A stretch of 64,000 nt of DNA from a bacterium (GTDB lineage: Bacteria; SAR324; XYD2-FULL-50-16), in assembly GCA_024275165.1 (NCBI GenBank), contig JAJRZQ010000025.1, forward strand, positions 1 to 64,000, in the 5' to 3' direction. Positions 1-8,223 of this stretch are shown here, piece after piece. The translations under genes were made by a program, and so were the position numbers. Position 1 is the stretch's first letter, and every line of letters starts with the position of its first letter. The notes under the pieces were generated by a model. That model ran no database searches. It was not told the DNA's origin and saw only the letters and a list, made by a program, of their open reading frames with translations.

Positions 1-69
1 ATTGACCTTAGAAGAATGAGGGATTAAAGAATCGGCAAAATCTGGCGCCGCCGCTTTCTCAGATGACAT
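1..69 (-). CDS. N-terminus of an unidentified protein (partial, runs off left edge)
   Basis: On the complement an ATG at 69 is preceded by AGGAG (76-80) with a six-base spacer, a good ribosome binding site. The frame stays open for 23 codons to the window edge and begins MSSEKAAAPDFADSL. This is too short to assign a family. It is divergent from the pyruvate kinase gene, with a 227-bp intergenic region between them in which I recognise no convincing promoter. Confidence 0.55.
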   Translation of the reverse strand, partial: MSSEKAAAPDFADSLIPHSSKVN

Positions 70-296
70 GGGGAACTCCTGTTTCGGGCTTAACCTATAA
101 TATCAAAGGGGATAGATAGAGTCTAGCTGTGCAGAGGTCTCAAATAAATAAAAAAAATTCTGCAAAGCTCAGAGGTTCTTTATAGGTCAACATCGCCCGC
201 CCTGCCAGCTCTCTGCGCATTTTGCGCTTTCTCCCATAAAAACCTTGCCCACCGCCTTGGAGAGGGATAGAATAATGAAACTACCGGAGTCCCTTC

Positions 297-1745
297 ATGC
301 CTTTAGTCATCAGTAAATCCAAGATTCTCTGCACCCTAGGCCCCTCATCGGACAAAGCCGAACAAATCGAAAAACTCATTGCCGCGGGCATGAATTGCGT
401 GCGGATCAATTTTTCTCACGGCACAGAAGAAGACAAAACCACCCTCTTTGAACGGGTACGGCAGGCCAATCCAACCCTGGCCATTTTATGTGATATTCAG
501 GGGCCGAAGATCCGCATTGGGGAGGTCGAAGAAGGGGTGATTCTGCGCCGGGGAGCTTCGTTCATCTTAACCACCGAGCCGGTCATAGGCGATTGGCACC
601 GGGTCAGTGTGAGCTATGCCAACCTACCCAAAGAGGTCAAAAAGGGAGAGATGATCTTCATCAACGATGGAATCGTTGGTTTAGAAATCTTAGGCATCGA
701 AAAAACGGAGATTCACTGCAAAGTCTTAAACGGCGGCCCAATCTATACCAGAAAGGGGTTAAACCTTCCCTCCACGGAATTGGGTTTAAGGGTGCCCACG
801 GAAAAAGACATTCATGACTTGGCTCTTATCGCCAAACTCAACCCCGCTTTTTTAGCGGCGAGCTTTGTCGGCAGCGCCGAAGATGTCACCACCATCCGCC
901 ACATTTTAGCGAGCCACAACAACTTGCAAACCAAGATTATCGCTAAAATCGAGCGGCCTATTGCCGTGGAAAATTTTGATGAAATCCTCCAAGCCTCCGA
1001 CGGGATCATGGTTGCTCGAGGCGATTTAGGAGTCGAGTTGCGCCCCGAAGAGGTGCCCTTTATCCAAAAAGAAATGGTTAAAAAATGCAACCAAGTGGGC
1101 AAACCGGTTATCGTGGCGACCCAGATGCTGGAATCCATGGTCAAGACACCGATTCCCACCAGGGCCGAGGTTTCGGATGTCTACAACGCCATCAATGACG
1201 GGGCCGATTGCGTTATGCTCTCGGCAGAAACAGCGAGTGGAGACTTCCCCACCGAAGCGGTCAAGGTGATGCGCAGGATCATTCGAAACGCGGAAGAACA
1301 CTTAAGCCCTCGTGACCCCGGCAGGTACGATGCCCATAACCAATCCATTCCCGAACTGTTGGGTCACCTGGTACACGATGCCTGCGAACAGCTCATGCAC
1401 GAAGGCTACGGTAGGGGCAAGATTCTCTGCCTCACCCAATCGGGGTTTACGGCTCGCATGATCTCTAAATTTCGTCCCCGCTTGCCGATTGTCGCGGTAA
1501 CCCAAAACCAGCACACCGCCAGGGAAATGAATATTTATTGGGGGGTGCAACCCCTGTATATGCCTAAAATCATGGAACAGAGTAACCGCGCCAGCCGAAT
1601 TCGCCTCATTTGGGAGGAATGCCGCAAACATAACCTGGTCGATGATGATGAGACCTTGGTTTTAGTGGGCGACTTTTTCGACCTCACCCATCGCACCAAC
1701 ATGATCACCCTCATGCGCTCGACGGAAATCGCTCTTTTAGATTAA
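297..1745 (+). CDS. pyk: Pyruvate kinase
   Basis: Catalyses phosphoenolpyruvate + ADP to pyruvate + ATP, the last step of glycolysis, in the cytoplasm. The 482-residue product has full family length. The N-terminal barrel start (SKILCTLGPSS) is followed by the small B domain. The catalytic-lysine region is IIAKIERP and the Mg/PEP site is MVARGDLGVEL. The helix motif MLSAETASGDFP is present, then the C-terminal regulatory domain from about residue 350. The ATG at 297 follows GGAG (286-289). It stands alone, with fliM starting 119 bp downstream. Identification is secure; allosteric properties cannot be read from the sequence. Confidence 0.97.
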   Translation: MPLVISKSKILCTLGPSSDKAEQIEKLIAAGMNCVRINFSHGTEEDKTTLFERVRQANPTLAILCDIQGPKIRIGEVEEGVILRRGASFILTTEPVIGDWHRVSVSYANLPKEVKKGEMIFINDGIVGLEILGIEKTEIHCKVLNGGPIYTRKGLNLPSTELGLRVPTEKDIHDLALIAKLNPAFLAASFVGSAEDVTTIRHILASHNNLQTKIIAKIERPIAVENFDEILQASDGIMVARGDLGVELRPEEVPFIQKEMVKKCNQVGKPVIVATQMLESMVKTPIPTRAEVSDVYNAINDGADCVMLSAETASGDFPTEAVKVMRRIIRNAEEHLSPRDPGRYDAHNQSIPELLGHLVHDACEQLMHEGYGRGKILCLTQSGFTARMISKFRPRLPIVAVTQNQHTAREMNIYWGVQPLYMPKIMEQSNRASRIRLIWEECRKHNLVDDDETLVLVGDFFDLTHRTNMITLMRSTEIALLD

Positions 1746-1864
1746 GGAAAGACTATTTTACTTTTTCCCCTGATTTGGTAAACTTTGTGCAAAACTCTTT
1801 TCAAGCCTTCCTTTCCCCTTGGTTTGGGGGTAAAGGGCCCTTAAAAAAGTCGTAAGAGGAAAAA

Positions 1865-2863
1865 ATGTCCCAGGTTTTAAGCCAAGACGAAGTCGATAGC
1901 CTGCTCAAGGATATCTCCGGTGGAGGAGATGACGACTTCGATATGCCAGATATGGATGCCGATGCGGTCATCCCCTACGATCTCACCAGCCAAGACCGGA
2001 TTATCCGGGGCCGTATGCCCACCTTGGAAATCATCCACGACCGCTTTGTGCGGATGTTCCGCCTGACCTTATCTTCCGCTTTGCGCAAGGTCGTTGATAT
2101 TTCGGTGCGCAGTACGGAATTGATTAAATTCGGAGAATTTTTAAAAACCCTGCCCGTACCCAGTTCCTTAAACCTCTTTCGCATGAACCCCCTGCGGGGA
2201 AATGCCATCTTGGTTTTAGAAACCCGCTTGGTTTTTACCTTGATCGACATCTTTTTTGGTGGCACCGGCGAGTTGGAAGTCAAGGCAGAGGGCCGTGATT
2301 TTACCGCCATTGAGCAAAAAATGGTTAAGCGAGTGGTAATCAGTGCCTTGGAAGACTTACAAAACGCCTGGAAACCGGTGTTTCCCTTGCAGGTGGCCTA
2401 TACCCGTACAGAAATCAATCCTCAGTTCGTTGCCATCGTACCCCATTCCGAAGTGGTGGTGGTGGTTACCTTTGATGTGGAAATGGGTAAGGCCCCCATG
2501 ATGCTCACCATTTGCATCCCCTACTCCATGGTGGAACCAATTCGGGGCAAATTGGATTCCGGTTTTCAATCCGACCAAAACGAAGAGGATCATGTCTGGG
2601 GAAAACGCTTCCGCGATAATCTGGCCGAGGCGAAGATCAATATCTTAGTCGAATTGGGTCGCACCGATGTAACGGTAGAAAAATTCTTGAACCTCCAACC
2701 GGGGGATATATTAAACCTCGATCACGAGGCCAATCAACCCTTGGATATCTTAGTCGAGGGGGTGGTGAAATACCGTGGTTTTCAAGGGAGTTATAAGGGC
2801 AAGCAAGCCATGAAGGTGAGTGAACTGGTCTATATCCCCCCCATTGCCGATGAATTTGAGTAA
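1865..2863 (+). CDS. fliM: Flagellar motor switch protein FliM
   Basis: FliM forms the middle of the flagellar C-ring and binds phosphorylated CheY to switch rotation. The product is 332 residues, a normal length. Residues 5-14 (LSQDEVDSLL) are the N-terminal CheY-P binding helix, followed by an acidic Gly/Asp linker. The CheC-like middle domain follows, and a SpoA (FliN-like) domain occupies roughly residues 250-325. The start is supported by AGAGGA just upstream of the ATG. The gene is an orphan here: no other flagellar gene is adjacent, although a stand-alone receiver-domain protein lies 2 kb downstream. Confidence 0.96.
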   Translation: MSQVLSQDEVDSLLKDISGGGDDDFDMPDMDADAVIPYDLTSQDRIIRGRMPTLEIIHDRFVRMFRLTLSSALRKVVDISVRSTELIKFGEFLKTLPVPSSLNLFRMNPLRGNAILVLETRLVFTLIDIFFGGTGELEVKAEGRDFTAIEQKMVKRVVISALEDLQNAWKPVFPLQVAYTRTEINPQFVAIVPHSEVVVVVTFDVEMGKAPMMLTICIPYSMVEPIRGKLDSGFQSDQNEEDHVWGKRFRDNLAEAKINILVELGRTDVTVEKFLNLQPGDILNLDHEANQPLDILVEGVVKYRGFQGSYKGKQAMKVSELVYIPPIADEFE

Positions 2864-2884
2864 CCCTAACTGCGCTTAGAGCTT

Positions 2885-3301
2885 TTACTTCGGGCGACTG
2901 TATCGCATGAAGCTCAGTTCGGCTTCCCTCGCTTTGGTGATAAAGCCGAAAGGCCGGTAAAAAGACTCCATCGCGGGGAGGCAATAAAGTTCAAAATGAG
3001 AAGTATGGGCCAGTTTGGGATATTCTAAGATTGTGGTCATTAACTTTTTTCCCAGCCCCTGGCCCCGTTGGTCTACCGCGATTAGAATATCGAAAAGTAA
3101 AGCTTTGTAGACAAAATCACTCAATACCCGAGCAAAGCCGATCAAGCGTTCGCCCTCCTGAAAACCAAAAATGAGGTCGCTGTTTTTCAACATGACTTTT
3201 ACATCCTCAACTTGGCGATGAACGCTCCACCATTCTTGTTGGTATAGCTCGACTAAGTCGAAAGTCTGCGCGTCTGTAAGGTGATCAATGAAGTCCGGCA
3301 T
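2885..3301 (-). CDS. GNAT-family N-acetyltransferase
   Basis: The 138-residue protein has the GNAT fold signature. A central strand (DILIAVDQ) leads into the acetyl-CoA pyrophosphate loop RGQGLGKKLM (about residues 79-88), and a C-terminal FYRPFGF motif is present. Such enzymes transfer acetyl from acetyl-CoA to an amine; the acceptor cannot be predicted. It converges on fliM, with a 21-bp gap between the stop codons and no obvious terminator hairpin. Its upstream region contains a dispersed palindromic repeat (3389-3421). Confidence 0.85.
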   Translation of the reverse strand: MPDFIDHLTDAQTFDLVELYQQEWWSVHRQVEDVKVMLKNSDLIFGFQEGERLIGFARVLSDFVYKALLFDILIAVDQRGQGLGKKLMTTILEYPKLAHTSHFELYCLPAMESFYRPFGFITKAREAELSFMRYSRPK

Positions 3302-3388
3302 TTTTCCTCAGCAGCTTGATTTAGCGTTCTTCACCCTAAAACTCAATCCCTGTTTTTGTAAAGCGCGTCTACAGCAGGCGGGTTCAGT

Positions 3389-3421
3389 TAAGGAAACTCC
3401 GCGTTTTTCAGAGTTTTCTTA
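3389..3421. repeat. 33-bp palindromic repeat, solo copy of the element end at 12972
   Basis: Eleven-base arms (TAAGGAAACTC at 3389-3399 and GAGTTTTCTTA at 3411-3421, one mismatch) flank a ten-base loop. The reverse complement of the whole unit matches 12972-13001, the left end of the MITE-like element, at 29 of 30 positions. It lies between divergent genes and carries no coding capacity. It is either a remnant of the same mobile family or a REP-like sequence. Confidence 0.7.
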
Positions 3422-3496
3422 GGCAAGCTGATTGCTTTTTGAAAAAAACAAAAACACGGATTTGCCAAGGTACCTTGAGCAGGCTAACCTGCATCC

Positions 3497-4237
3497 ATGA
3501 AATCATTCCTTTATTTGCTTGTTTGCTGCGGCTTTGCCTTGCCTGCGCAAGCTATCGTGAACATCGAAAGCCAGCGGAAACTATTTTCGCAAGAGGGGCT
3601 GCATGGCCGAGCTAAACTTAGGCTGGATCAACGCAAAGGGGCAAAGGATATTGATAAAACCTCCTTCAGCCTCACCCTCGCTTATCTATCCCAAACCAGT
3701 GAAACCCTACTTTTTGCCAGCAACGACTATGCGAAAAGTCATCAAGTCGTGGCAGAGGATGAAAGCTTTTTTCATCTAAGGCAGGTTTGGCCTCGGGGGC
3801 AAACCTGGGCAGGGGAAGTCTTTATCCAACAAGAACGAGATCTGTTTACTCTCTTGCAACGCCGTCGTTTGTGGGGGGCCGGAGCCCGCTATAGGGCCAG
3901 CGAGGAAGAGGCGACCTGGAGGCAATATTTAGGGGCCGGGGCCTTTGCGGAAGAAGAGATCTACGCAAACGAAAAAGAAGCAAGAAAAAGGGGCAACTTC
4001 TATTGGCAGACTCAAGCCAATTTTGAGCAAACAAGTTTTTCACAGGTATTATATTACCAGCCTGCCGCTGAAAACAGTTCTGATTTTAGAATTTTAGAAG
4101 AATTCACTTGGTCCTTGAAAGGGCAAAACGGATTGGGTTTAAGTCTTTCTTTGCGTTTTCGGCATGACAACGCGCCTTATGGGGAGGACCCCAAACAAGA
4201 TTGGCGAGTGACCCAAGGCATAACCTACAGTTTTTAG
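3497..4237 (+). CDS. Exported DUF481-like outer-membrane protein
   Basis: A 246-residue protein with a clear signal peptide (MKSFLYLLVCCGFALPAQA) and a mature part rich in alternating polar/hydrophobic strands. It ends in an aromatic residue (GITYSF), the usual C-terminal signal for outer-membrane beta-barrels. Strand pattern and length resemble the DUF481 (YdiY-type) family of barrel proteins, whose function is poorly known. It lies 34 bp before the sequence preceding the ferritin-like gene but has no shared-operon signature. Family assignment is by pattern only. Confidence 0.65.
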   Translation: MKSFLYLLVCCGFALPAQAIVNIESQRKLFSQEGLHGRAKLRLDQRKGAKDIDKTSFSLTLAYLSQTSETLLFASNDYAKSHQVVAEDESFFHLRQVWPRGQTWAGEVFIQQERDLFTLLQRRRLWGAGARYRASEEEATWRQYLGAGAFAEEEIYANEKEARKRGNFYWQTQANFEQTSFSQVLYYQPAAENSSDFRILEEFTWSLKGQNGLGLSLSLRFRHDNAPYGEDPKQDWRVTQGITYSF

Positions 4238-4257
4238 CTGAAGCTTCTTTGGTATTT

Positions 4258-4266
4258 TGCTATACT
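4258..4266 (+). promoter_or_regulatory. Extended -10 promoter for the ferritin-like gene
   Basis: TGC immediately precedes TATACT (4261-4266), an extended -10 element matching the TGn rule and 5 of 6 bases of TATAAT. The -35 region (about 4238-4243, CTGAAG) is poor, as is common with extended -10 promoters. Transcription would start near 4273, so the stem-loop at 4275-4294 would sit at the very 5' end of the mRNA. Confidence 0.45.
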
Positions 4267-4274
4267 CCTAGTGG

Positions 4275-4294
4275 GAGGGTCTATAAAGACCCTC
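4275..4294 (+). promoter_or_regulatory. 5'-leader stem-loop upstream of the ferritin-like gene
   Basis: GAGGGTCT / ATAA / AGACCCTC forms a perfect 8-bp stem with a tetraloop. It lies 27 bases before the ATG at 4322 and is not followed by a U-tract, so it is not a classical terminator. Its position at the predicted mRNA 5' end suggests a stabilising or regulatory leader hairpin. Confidence 0.5.
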
Positions 4295-4321
4295 TTGATT
4301 ACCCCAATCCGAGGAGGAATC

Positions 4322-4828
4322 ATGCTAGAAAGCAAATATACACGCCGCCTCAGCGTGAAAGACTTGCTTGCTCTCGGGGTCATTTTCGAGTCTCAAGCGG
4401 CTCGATTCTATACCCAAGTGGCCAAGACCTTTCACAAAGACGCAGCGTTCAAAGAAAAAATGATGAATTTTGCTCAGGAGGACTGGGCAAACCGAAAACA
4501 TTTTAAAGAAATGATCGCTCGTTTAAGGGAAAACGAAAGCATTTTCGTTGATGAAGCGGAGTACCAGCATCTGCGGCAGATGCGACCGGAAAATTTTGTC
4601 GCCATGGATATGGAGCATCACCAGCACATGGGGCCGCAAGCGGCCTTAAAGGGGATCTTGAAGTTTGAACGAGGCTTCATGAGCTTTACCAAGGATCTGC
4701 TCTCAAATCCGAGGGGCTATAATCAGTCCTTGTCTCCCACCGCGGAAGTGATGGAGATGCTATCTTGTGAGCAGAAACACCTAGAAAAGGTGGAAAAATT
4801 CCTTCATGATCATTATCCGCTTGCCTAA
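4322..4828 (+). CDS. Ferritin-like / rubrerythrin-type diiron protein
   Basis: I chose the ATG at 4322 because GAGGAGG sits directly upstream; an earlier in-frame ATG at 4271 lies within or before the leader hairpin. The 168-residue helical product has four-helix-bundle spacing of acidic and His residues: an early Glu in FESQAARFY, EDWANRKHFKEM near residue 60, and CEQKHLEKVEKF near the C-terminus. This pattern is typical of ferritin-like diiron proteins. It probably handles iron or peroxide. No rubredoxin domain is present. A 9-bp hairpin follows the gene. Confidence 0.7.
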   Translation: MLESKYTRRLSVKDLLALGVIFESQAARFYTQVAKTFHKDAAFKEKMMNFAQEDWANRKHFKEMIARLRENESIFVDEAEYQHLRQMRPENFVAMDMEHHQHMGPQAALKGILKFERGFMSFTKDLLSNPRGYNQSLSPTAEVMEMLSCEQKHLEKVEKFLHDHYPLA

Positions 4829-4852
4829 GAGAAACCGGATATCGCAAAAGGT

Positions 4853-4879
4853 GACGGCACCTTAAAAAAGGGTGCCGTC
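4853..4879. terminator. Inverted repeat after the ferritin-like gene
   Basis: GACGGCACC (4853-4861), loop TTAAAAAAG, then GGTGCCGTC (4871-4879): a perfect 9-bp stem 24 bases after the stop codon. On the plus strand the 3' flank is A-rich, not T-rich, so intrinsic termination is doubtful. The stem could still protect mRNA ends or work with Rho. Confidence 0.4.
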
Positions 4880-4983
4880 CGGCATAAAAAACCCCAGGCC
4901 TGTCGCTTTATTTAAATAATGTTTTTTTATTGCTCTATAAAAAAAAGCAACCTACACTTTGCTCAACCCGCAAAAAGAGCTAA

Positions 4984-5361
4984 ATGGACAAAAAACGGAT
5001 TTATTTTATCGGCGATGACTTTTATTTTTTAGTTCTTTTAAAAAAATACTTCACTGCCCAAGGCTATGAGCTTTCTACCTTTACTTCTGGCATAAAAGGC
5101 TTAAGGGCCTATGAAAAACTACCCCCTGCCTTACTGATCACCGACATCTATATGCCCGACCTTGATGGAGTTGATCTCATGCGCAGCATCCGTGCCATCA
5201 ATCCACAGGCGAAGGTCTTCACCATGACCGCGTTCGAGGCCGGTACCTTTATCGACCCCTTGGAGGTGTGCCGGCAATTGGGTTCGCAAGCTTGCTTTCA
5301 TAAACCCTTTGATTTTCGTGAAATGCGCCAGCGGATTGAGGAATGCTTAAAATCCGCCTAA
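4984..5361 (+). CDS. Single-domain response regulator (receiver domain only)
   Basis: At 125 residues this is a stand-alone CheY-like receiver. The acidic pocket (GDD, about residues 10-12), the phospho-acceptor Asp in DIYMPDLDG (about residue 57), the Thr switch in FTMTA and the conserved Lys in HKPF are all present. It should therefore be phosphorylatable. There is no output domain, so it must act by protein contact. No histidine kinase is adjacent. A link to FliM 2 kb away is only speculation. Confidence 0.88.
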   Translation: MDKKRIYFIGDDFYFLVLLKKYFTAQGYELSTFTSGIKGLRAYEKLPPALLITDIYMPDLDGVDLMRSIRAINPQAKVFTMTAFEAGTFIDPLEVCRQLGSQACFHKPFDFREMRQRIEECLKSA

Positions 5362-5420
5362 GGGGGCGCCAACCTGCTTTGCCGCTTTCCATGCGTTGTT
5401 GAAGGCAACGCCCCAAGGCG

Positions 5421-6455
5421 TTAAAACTCGATTTTCAACCTGCCGTCACTTAAGTTTAAGGCCCCTTGCAATTCTTTACTCGGCTGACCCTCGGCCAGCT
5501 CCAGCAGATAAGGCAAAATCGCCGCCCCTAAGTTGATCGAGCCCGTGCGCGGTACGGCAGCGGGTAAATTGGGGATAGCGGAAATCTGTATCCCCTCCCA
5601 TTGAAAAACCGGGTTTCCATGACTACAGGGCCGGGTTACGCTAAAACATCCCCCTTGATCCACCGCAATATCCACCGCGACCGCCCCTGGCGGTAAAAAG
5701 CGCAAATGCTCTTCTTGGATCACTTTGACCGCTCTTCGCCCCGGGTTGTAGACCGCCCCGATTAAGACATCCGCCCCTTGCAAGGCTTGGGCTAGGTTTT
5801 CGGGGGTATTTATATAAGTGGTGACCCCGGGGTATTGGGCCCGCAAACGCTCTAGTCTCGCCTCCTTTAAATCCAACACCCTTACCTTTGCCCCCATGCC
5901 CCAAGCCAATTCTAAAGCACTGGTTCCGGCAATGCCCGCCCCGATAAGGGTAACGACTCCGCTCCGCCCCTCAAGGCTGCCCCCTAAAAGGCTGCCTCGG
6001 CCCCCTTGGGTCGCTTGCAAGTACCAACTCCCGATTTGCACGGCCAAGCGCCCGGCCAAGCGGCTCATGGGGGCTAAAAGAGGGGTTTGCCCCTCCTTGA
6101 CCAAGCATTCAAAGCCGTAAGCGGTCACGCCGGTGGCGGCTAAGGCCTGGGTCAACTTGGGTGAGCCCCCCAGGTGGAGGTAGCAAAAAAGCTGATGTTT
6201 TTCGGTGAGTAGCGGGATCTCTTGAACTTGAGGCTCTTTGACCTTCACAATTAAGGAACTGGCCCCGTAAAGAGCTTCCATACTCGGTACAAGCTCCGCT
6301 CCCGCGGCAAGGTATTCCGCGTCCATAAAACCGGCTCTTTGCCCGGCCCCGGCTTGAACCAACACCCTGTGCCCCTGCAATTTTGCCACCTCTTTAGGAG
6401 TCAAGGCAACCCGAGTTTCGTAAGCTTTGATTTCTTTTGGAATTCCGATTTTCAT
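5421..6455 (-). CDS. ald: Alanine dehydrogenase
   Basis: NAD-dependent oxidative deamination of L-alanine to pyruvate and ammonia. The substrate residues known for the family are visible: Arg15 (ETRVALTP), Lys73 (VKVKEP), His94 (CYLHLGG) and the Asp in DIAVDQGG. The Rossmann glycine motif lies around residue 172 (LIGAGIAG). The start is strongly supported by AAGGAGG seven bases upstream. At 344 residues it is about 25 shorter than usual, lacking part of the C-terminal tail but no known catalytic residue. Confidence 0.93.
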   Translation of the reverse strand: MKIGIPKEIKAYETRVALTPKEVAKLQGHRVLVQAGAGQRAGFMDAEYLAAGAELVPSMEALYGASSLIVKVKEPQVQEIPLLTEKHQLFCYLHLGGSPKLTQALAATGVTAYGFECLVKEGQTPLLAPMSRLAGRLAVQIGSWYLQATQGGRGSLLGGSLEGRSGVVTLIGAGIAGTSALELAWGMGAKVRVLDLKEARLERLRAQYPGVTTYINTPENLAQALQGADVLIGAVYNPGRRAVKVIQEEHLRFLPPGAVAVDIAVDQGGCFSVTRPCSHGNPVFQWEGIQISAIPNLPAAVPRTGSINLGAAILPYLLELAEGQPSKELQGALNLSDGRLKIEF

Positions 6456-6561
6456 TTGTTCCTCCTTGGAGTCTCACTTTACCCTGCTTGCTACAAAAAA
6501 CAAAGCCCTAGGAAATTTTTCCCGCTCTTGCTAAGTTGGGAGCAAAACAAAAAGGTAAGGC

Positions 6562-8217
6562 ATGAAGAAATGGACTTGGGTTTTGATCCCCCTAACCGCA
6601 TTGGTGGTTTATTTAGTTTCCAAACCCGCTGAGATACCGCCAAAAGCCCCTTTGCAGGGGCCTTTTGCCCCGGCCTTGACCCGCTTGAGCCCCGTTACCC
6701 TAAAAGCAGACCTCTCCGACCTGGCTTTGAAGGATCAAAAGGCCTTAGGGCTGTTGATCCAAGCCAGCGTCATCATTGATCGGCTCTATTGGCTGCAGCA
6801 TTACGGCGACCCGATTCCTCTTTTGGCCCATGCCCCCGACGAGGTTGCCCGGCAATTGTTGCTTGAAAACCACGGCCCTTGGGATAAATTAAGGGATCTC
6901 GCCCCTATTTTTGGCGACTTCCCCCCCCAGCCCCTGGGCGCGAACTTTTACCCCAGCGATTTCGATGAAACCAAGGCCAAACAGCTCCCCTTAAAGATCC
7001 GCCAAAACCCCTACAGCTTGGTTCGACAAAACCAAAAGGGGCAGTTGCGGCAAGTCCCCTACGCGCGGGCCTTTCAACCGGAATTGGCCCAGGTCGCCCG
7101 CCTCTTGCGGCAAGCGGCGGCTCTTTTTTCCGATACTCAATTTGCCGCCTATCTCAAGGCCCGGGCCGAGGGCCTGCAAACAGACCGCTTTCAGCCCTCG
7201 GATCGTCTCTGGGTTGCCTTAAAAACCAACCCCTTTGATTTAATCATCGGCCCGATTGAGTCCTACGATGATCGTTTGTTAGGGGTGAAAACCGCTTATG
7301 AGGCGATGCTTTTAAAGCGAGATTTCACTTGGGATCAAAAGCTTTCCCAATGGGAGGCCCAACTCCCTCACTTTCAGCAGAGCCTACCGGTTGAGGCTGA
7401 ATATAAAAGTGAGACCCCAGGCCCCACCGCGGGCTTAGCGGTCTTTGATCTACTCTACGCCAGGGGGCAGGCCAATTCCGGCCCCAAGGCCTTAGCCGTC
7501 AACTTGCCCAATAGCGAAGAAATTCAACTCCAGCAGGGCAGCCGCCGGATTCAGTTAAAAAATGTGATGGCCGCAAAATATGAGCGAATCTTAAAACCCA
7601 TTGCCCTGGAACTGTTGGCTTTAGACCAAGCGGAACAAACAAGCTTTGCCGCCTTTTTTAACACCACCATGTTTCATGAGGTGGCCCACGGGTTGGGCCT
7701 CAAACACCTTGTCGGCAGGTCGGGAACGGTGCGGCAAGCCTTAGGCGAAGTCGCCGATGATTTAGAAGAGAACAAAGCCGATTTGTTGGCCCTTTATTTT
7801 ATCGCTCAATTGTTGGAGGAAGACCAACTCCAGGGCGACTTAGAAACCTATTACCTCACCTTTACCGCCGACATGCTGCGCAGCATGCGCTTTGGCATGG
7901 AAAGCGCGCACGGACGAGCCGCCATGGCCCGTTGGAATCGTTTTATCCAAGCCGGCGCCATTGTGCGTCAAGAGGGGCGTTATCGGGTCCAGGTTCCAAC
8001 CATGGGCAAAGAGATCACGGCCCAAGCGCGAGAAGTCTTGCTTTTTCAGGGGCAAGGCGACTTGGCTCAAGTCAAGGCTTGGTTAAAAACCAACGCCCAG
8101 CTCAACCCCGACTTAAAGCAAGACTTGGCTCGTTTGGAAAAGGCAAATATTCCCGCGGATATTCGCTTTATTCAAGGAGAAGAGTTTTTAGGGCTCCAGC
8201 CCAAAGAGGAGAACTAA
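6562..8217 (+). CDS. M49-like (dipeptidyl-peptidase III-like) zinc metallohydrolase, membrane-anchored or exported
   Basis: The 551-residue protein starts with a basic-hydrophobic segment (KKWTWVLIPLTALVVYLVS), a signal anchor without a lipobox Cys. The zinc site is H372-E373-V-A-H376 (FHEVAHGLG), followed about 26 residues later by EENKAD (402-407). That matches the second motif EExxAE/D of peptidase family M49, whose classical first motif is HExxGH. Here the first motif is the shorter HExxH, as in some bacterial members. It probably cleaves peptides in the periplasm. It precedes glpD by 6 bp and is likely co-transcribed. Confidence 0.72.
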   Translation: MKKWTWVLIPLTALVVYLVSKPAEIPPKAPLQGPFAPALTRLSPVTLKADLSDLALKDQKALGLLIQASVIIDRLYWLQHYGDPIPLLAHAPDEVARQLLLENHGPWDKLRDLAPIFGDFPPQPLGANFYPSDFDETKAKQLPLKIRQNPYSLVRQNQKGQLRQVPYARAFQPELAQVARLLRQAAALFSDTQFAAYLKARAEGLQTDRFQPSDRLWVALKTNPFDLIIGPIESYDDRLLGVKTAYEAMLLKRDFTWDQKLSQWEAQLPHFQQSLPVEAEYKSETPGPTAGLAVFDLLYARGQANSGPKALAVNLPNSEEIQLQQGSRRIQLKNVMAAKYERILKPIALELLALDQAEQTSFAAFFNTTMFHEVAHGLGLKHLVGRSGTVRQALGEVADDLEENKADLLALYFIAQLLEEDQLQGDLETYYLTFTADMLRSMRFGMESAHGRAAMARWNRFIQAGAIVRQEGRYRVQVPTMGKEITAQAREVLLFQGQGDLAQVKAWLKTNAQLNPDLKQDLARLEKANIPADIRFIQGEEFLGLQPKEEN

Positions 8218-8223
8218 CCTCCC

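Noticed and set aside
275-316. 13-codon ORF overlapping the pyruvate kinase start
   Set aside because: Too short, out of frame, with only a moderate ribosome binding site and no stop-start overlap typical of leader peptides.
1790-1830. Imperfect inverted repeat after pyk as a terminator
   Set aside because: The stem is short and mismatched and no T-run follows, so I do not call it.
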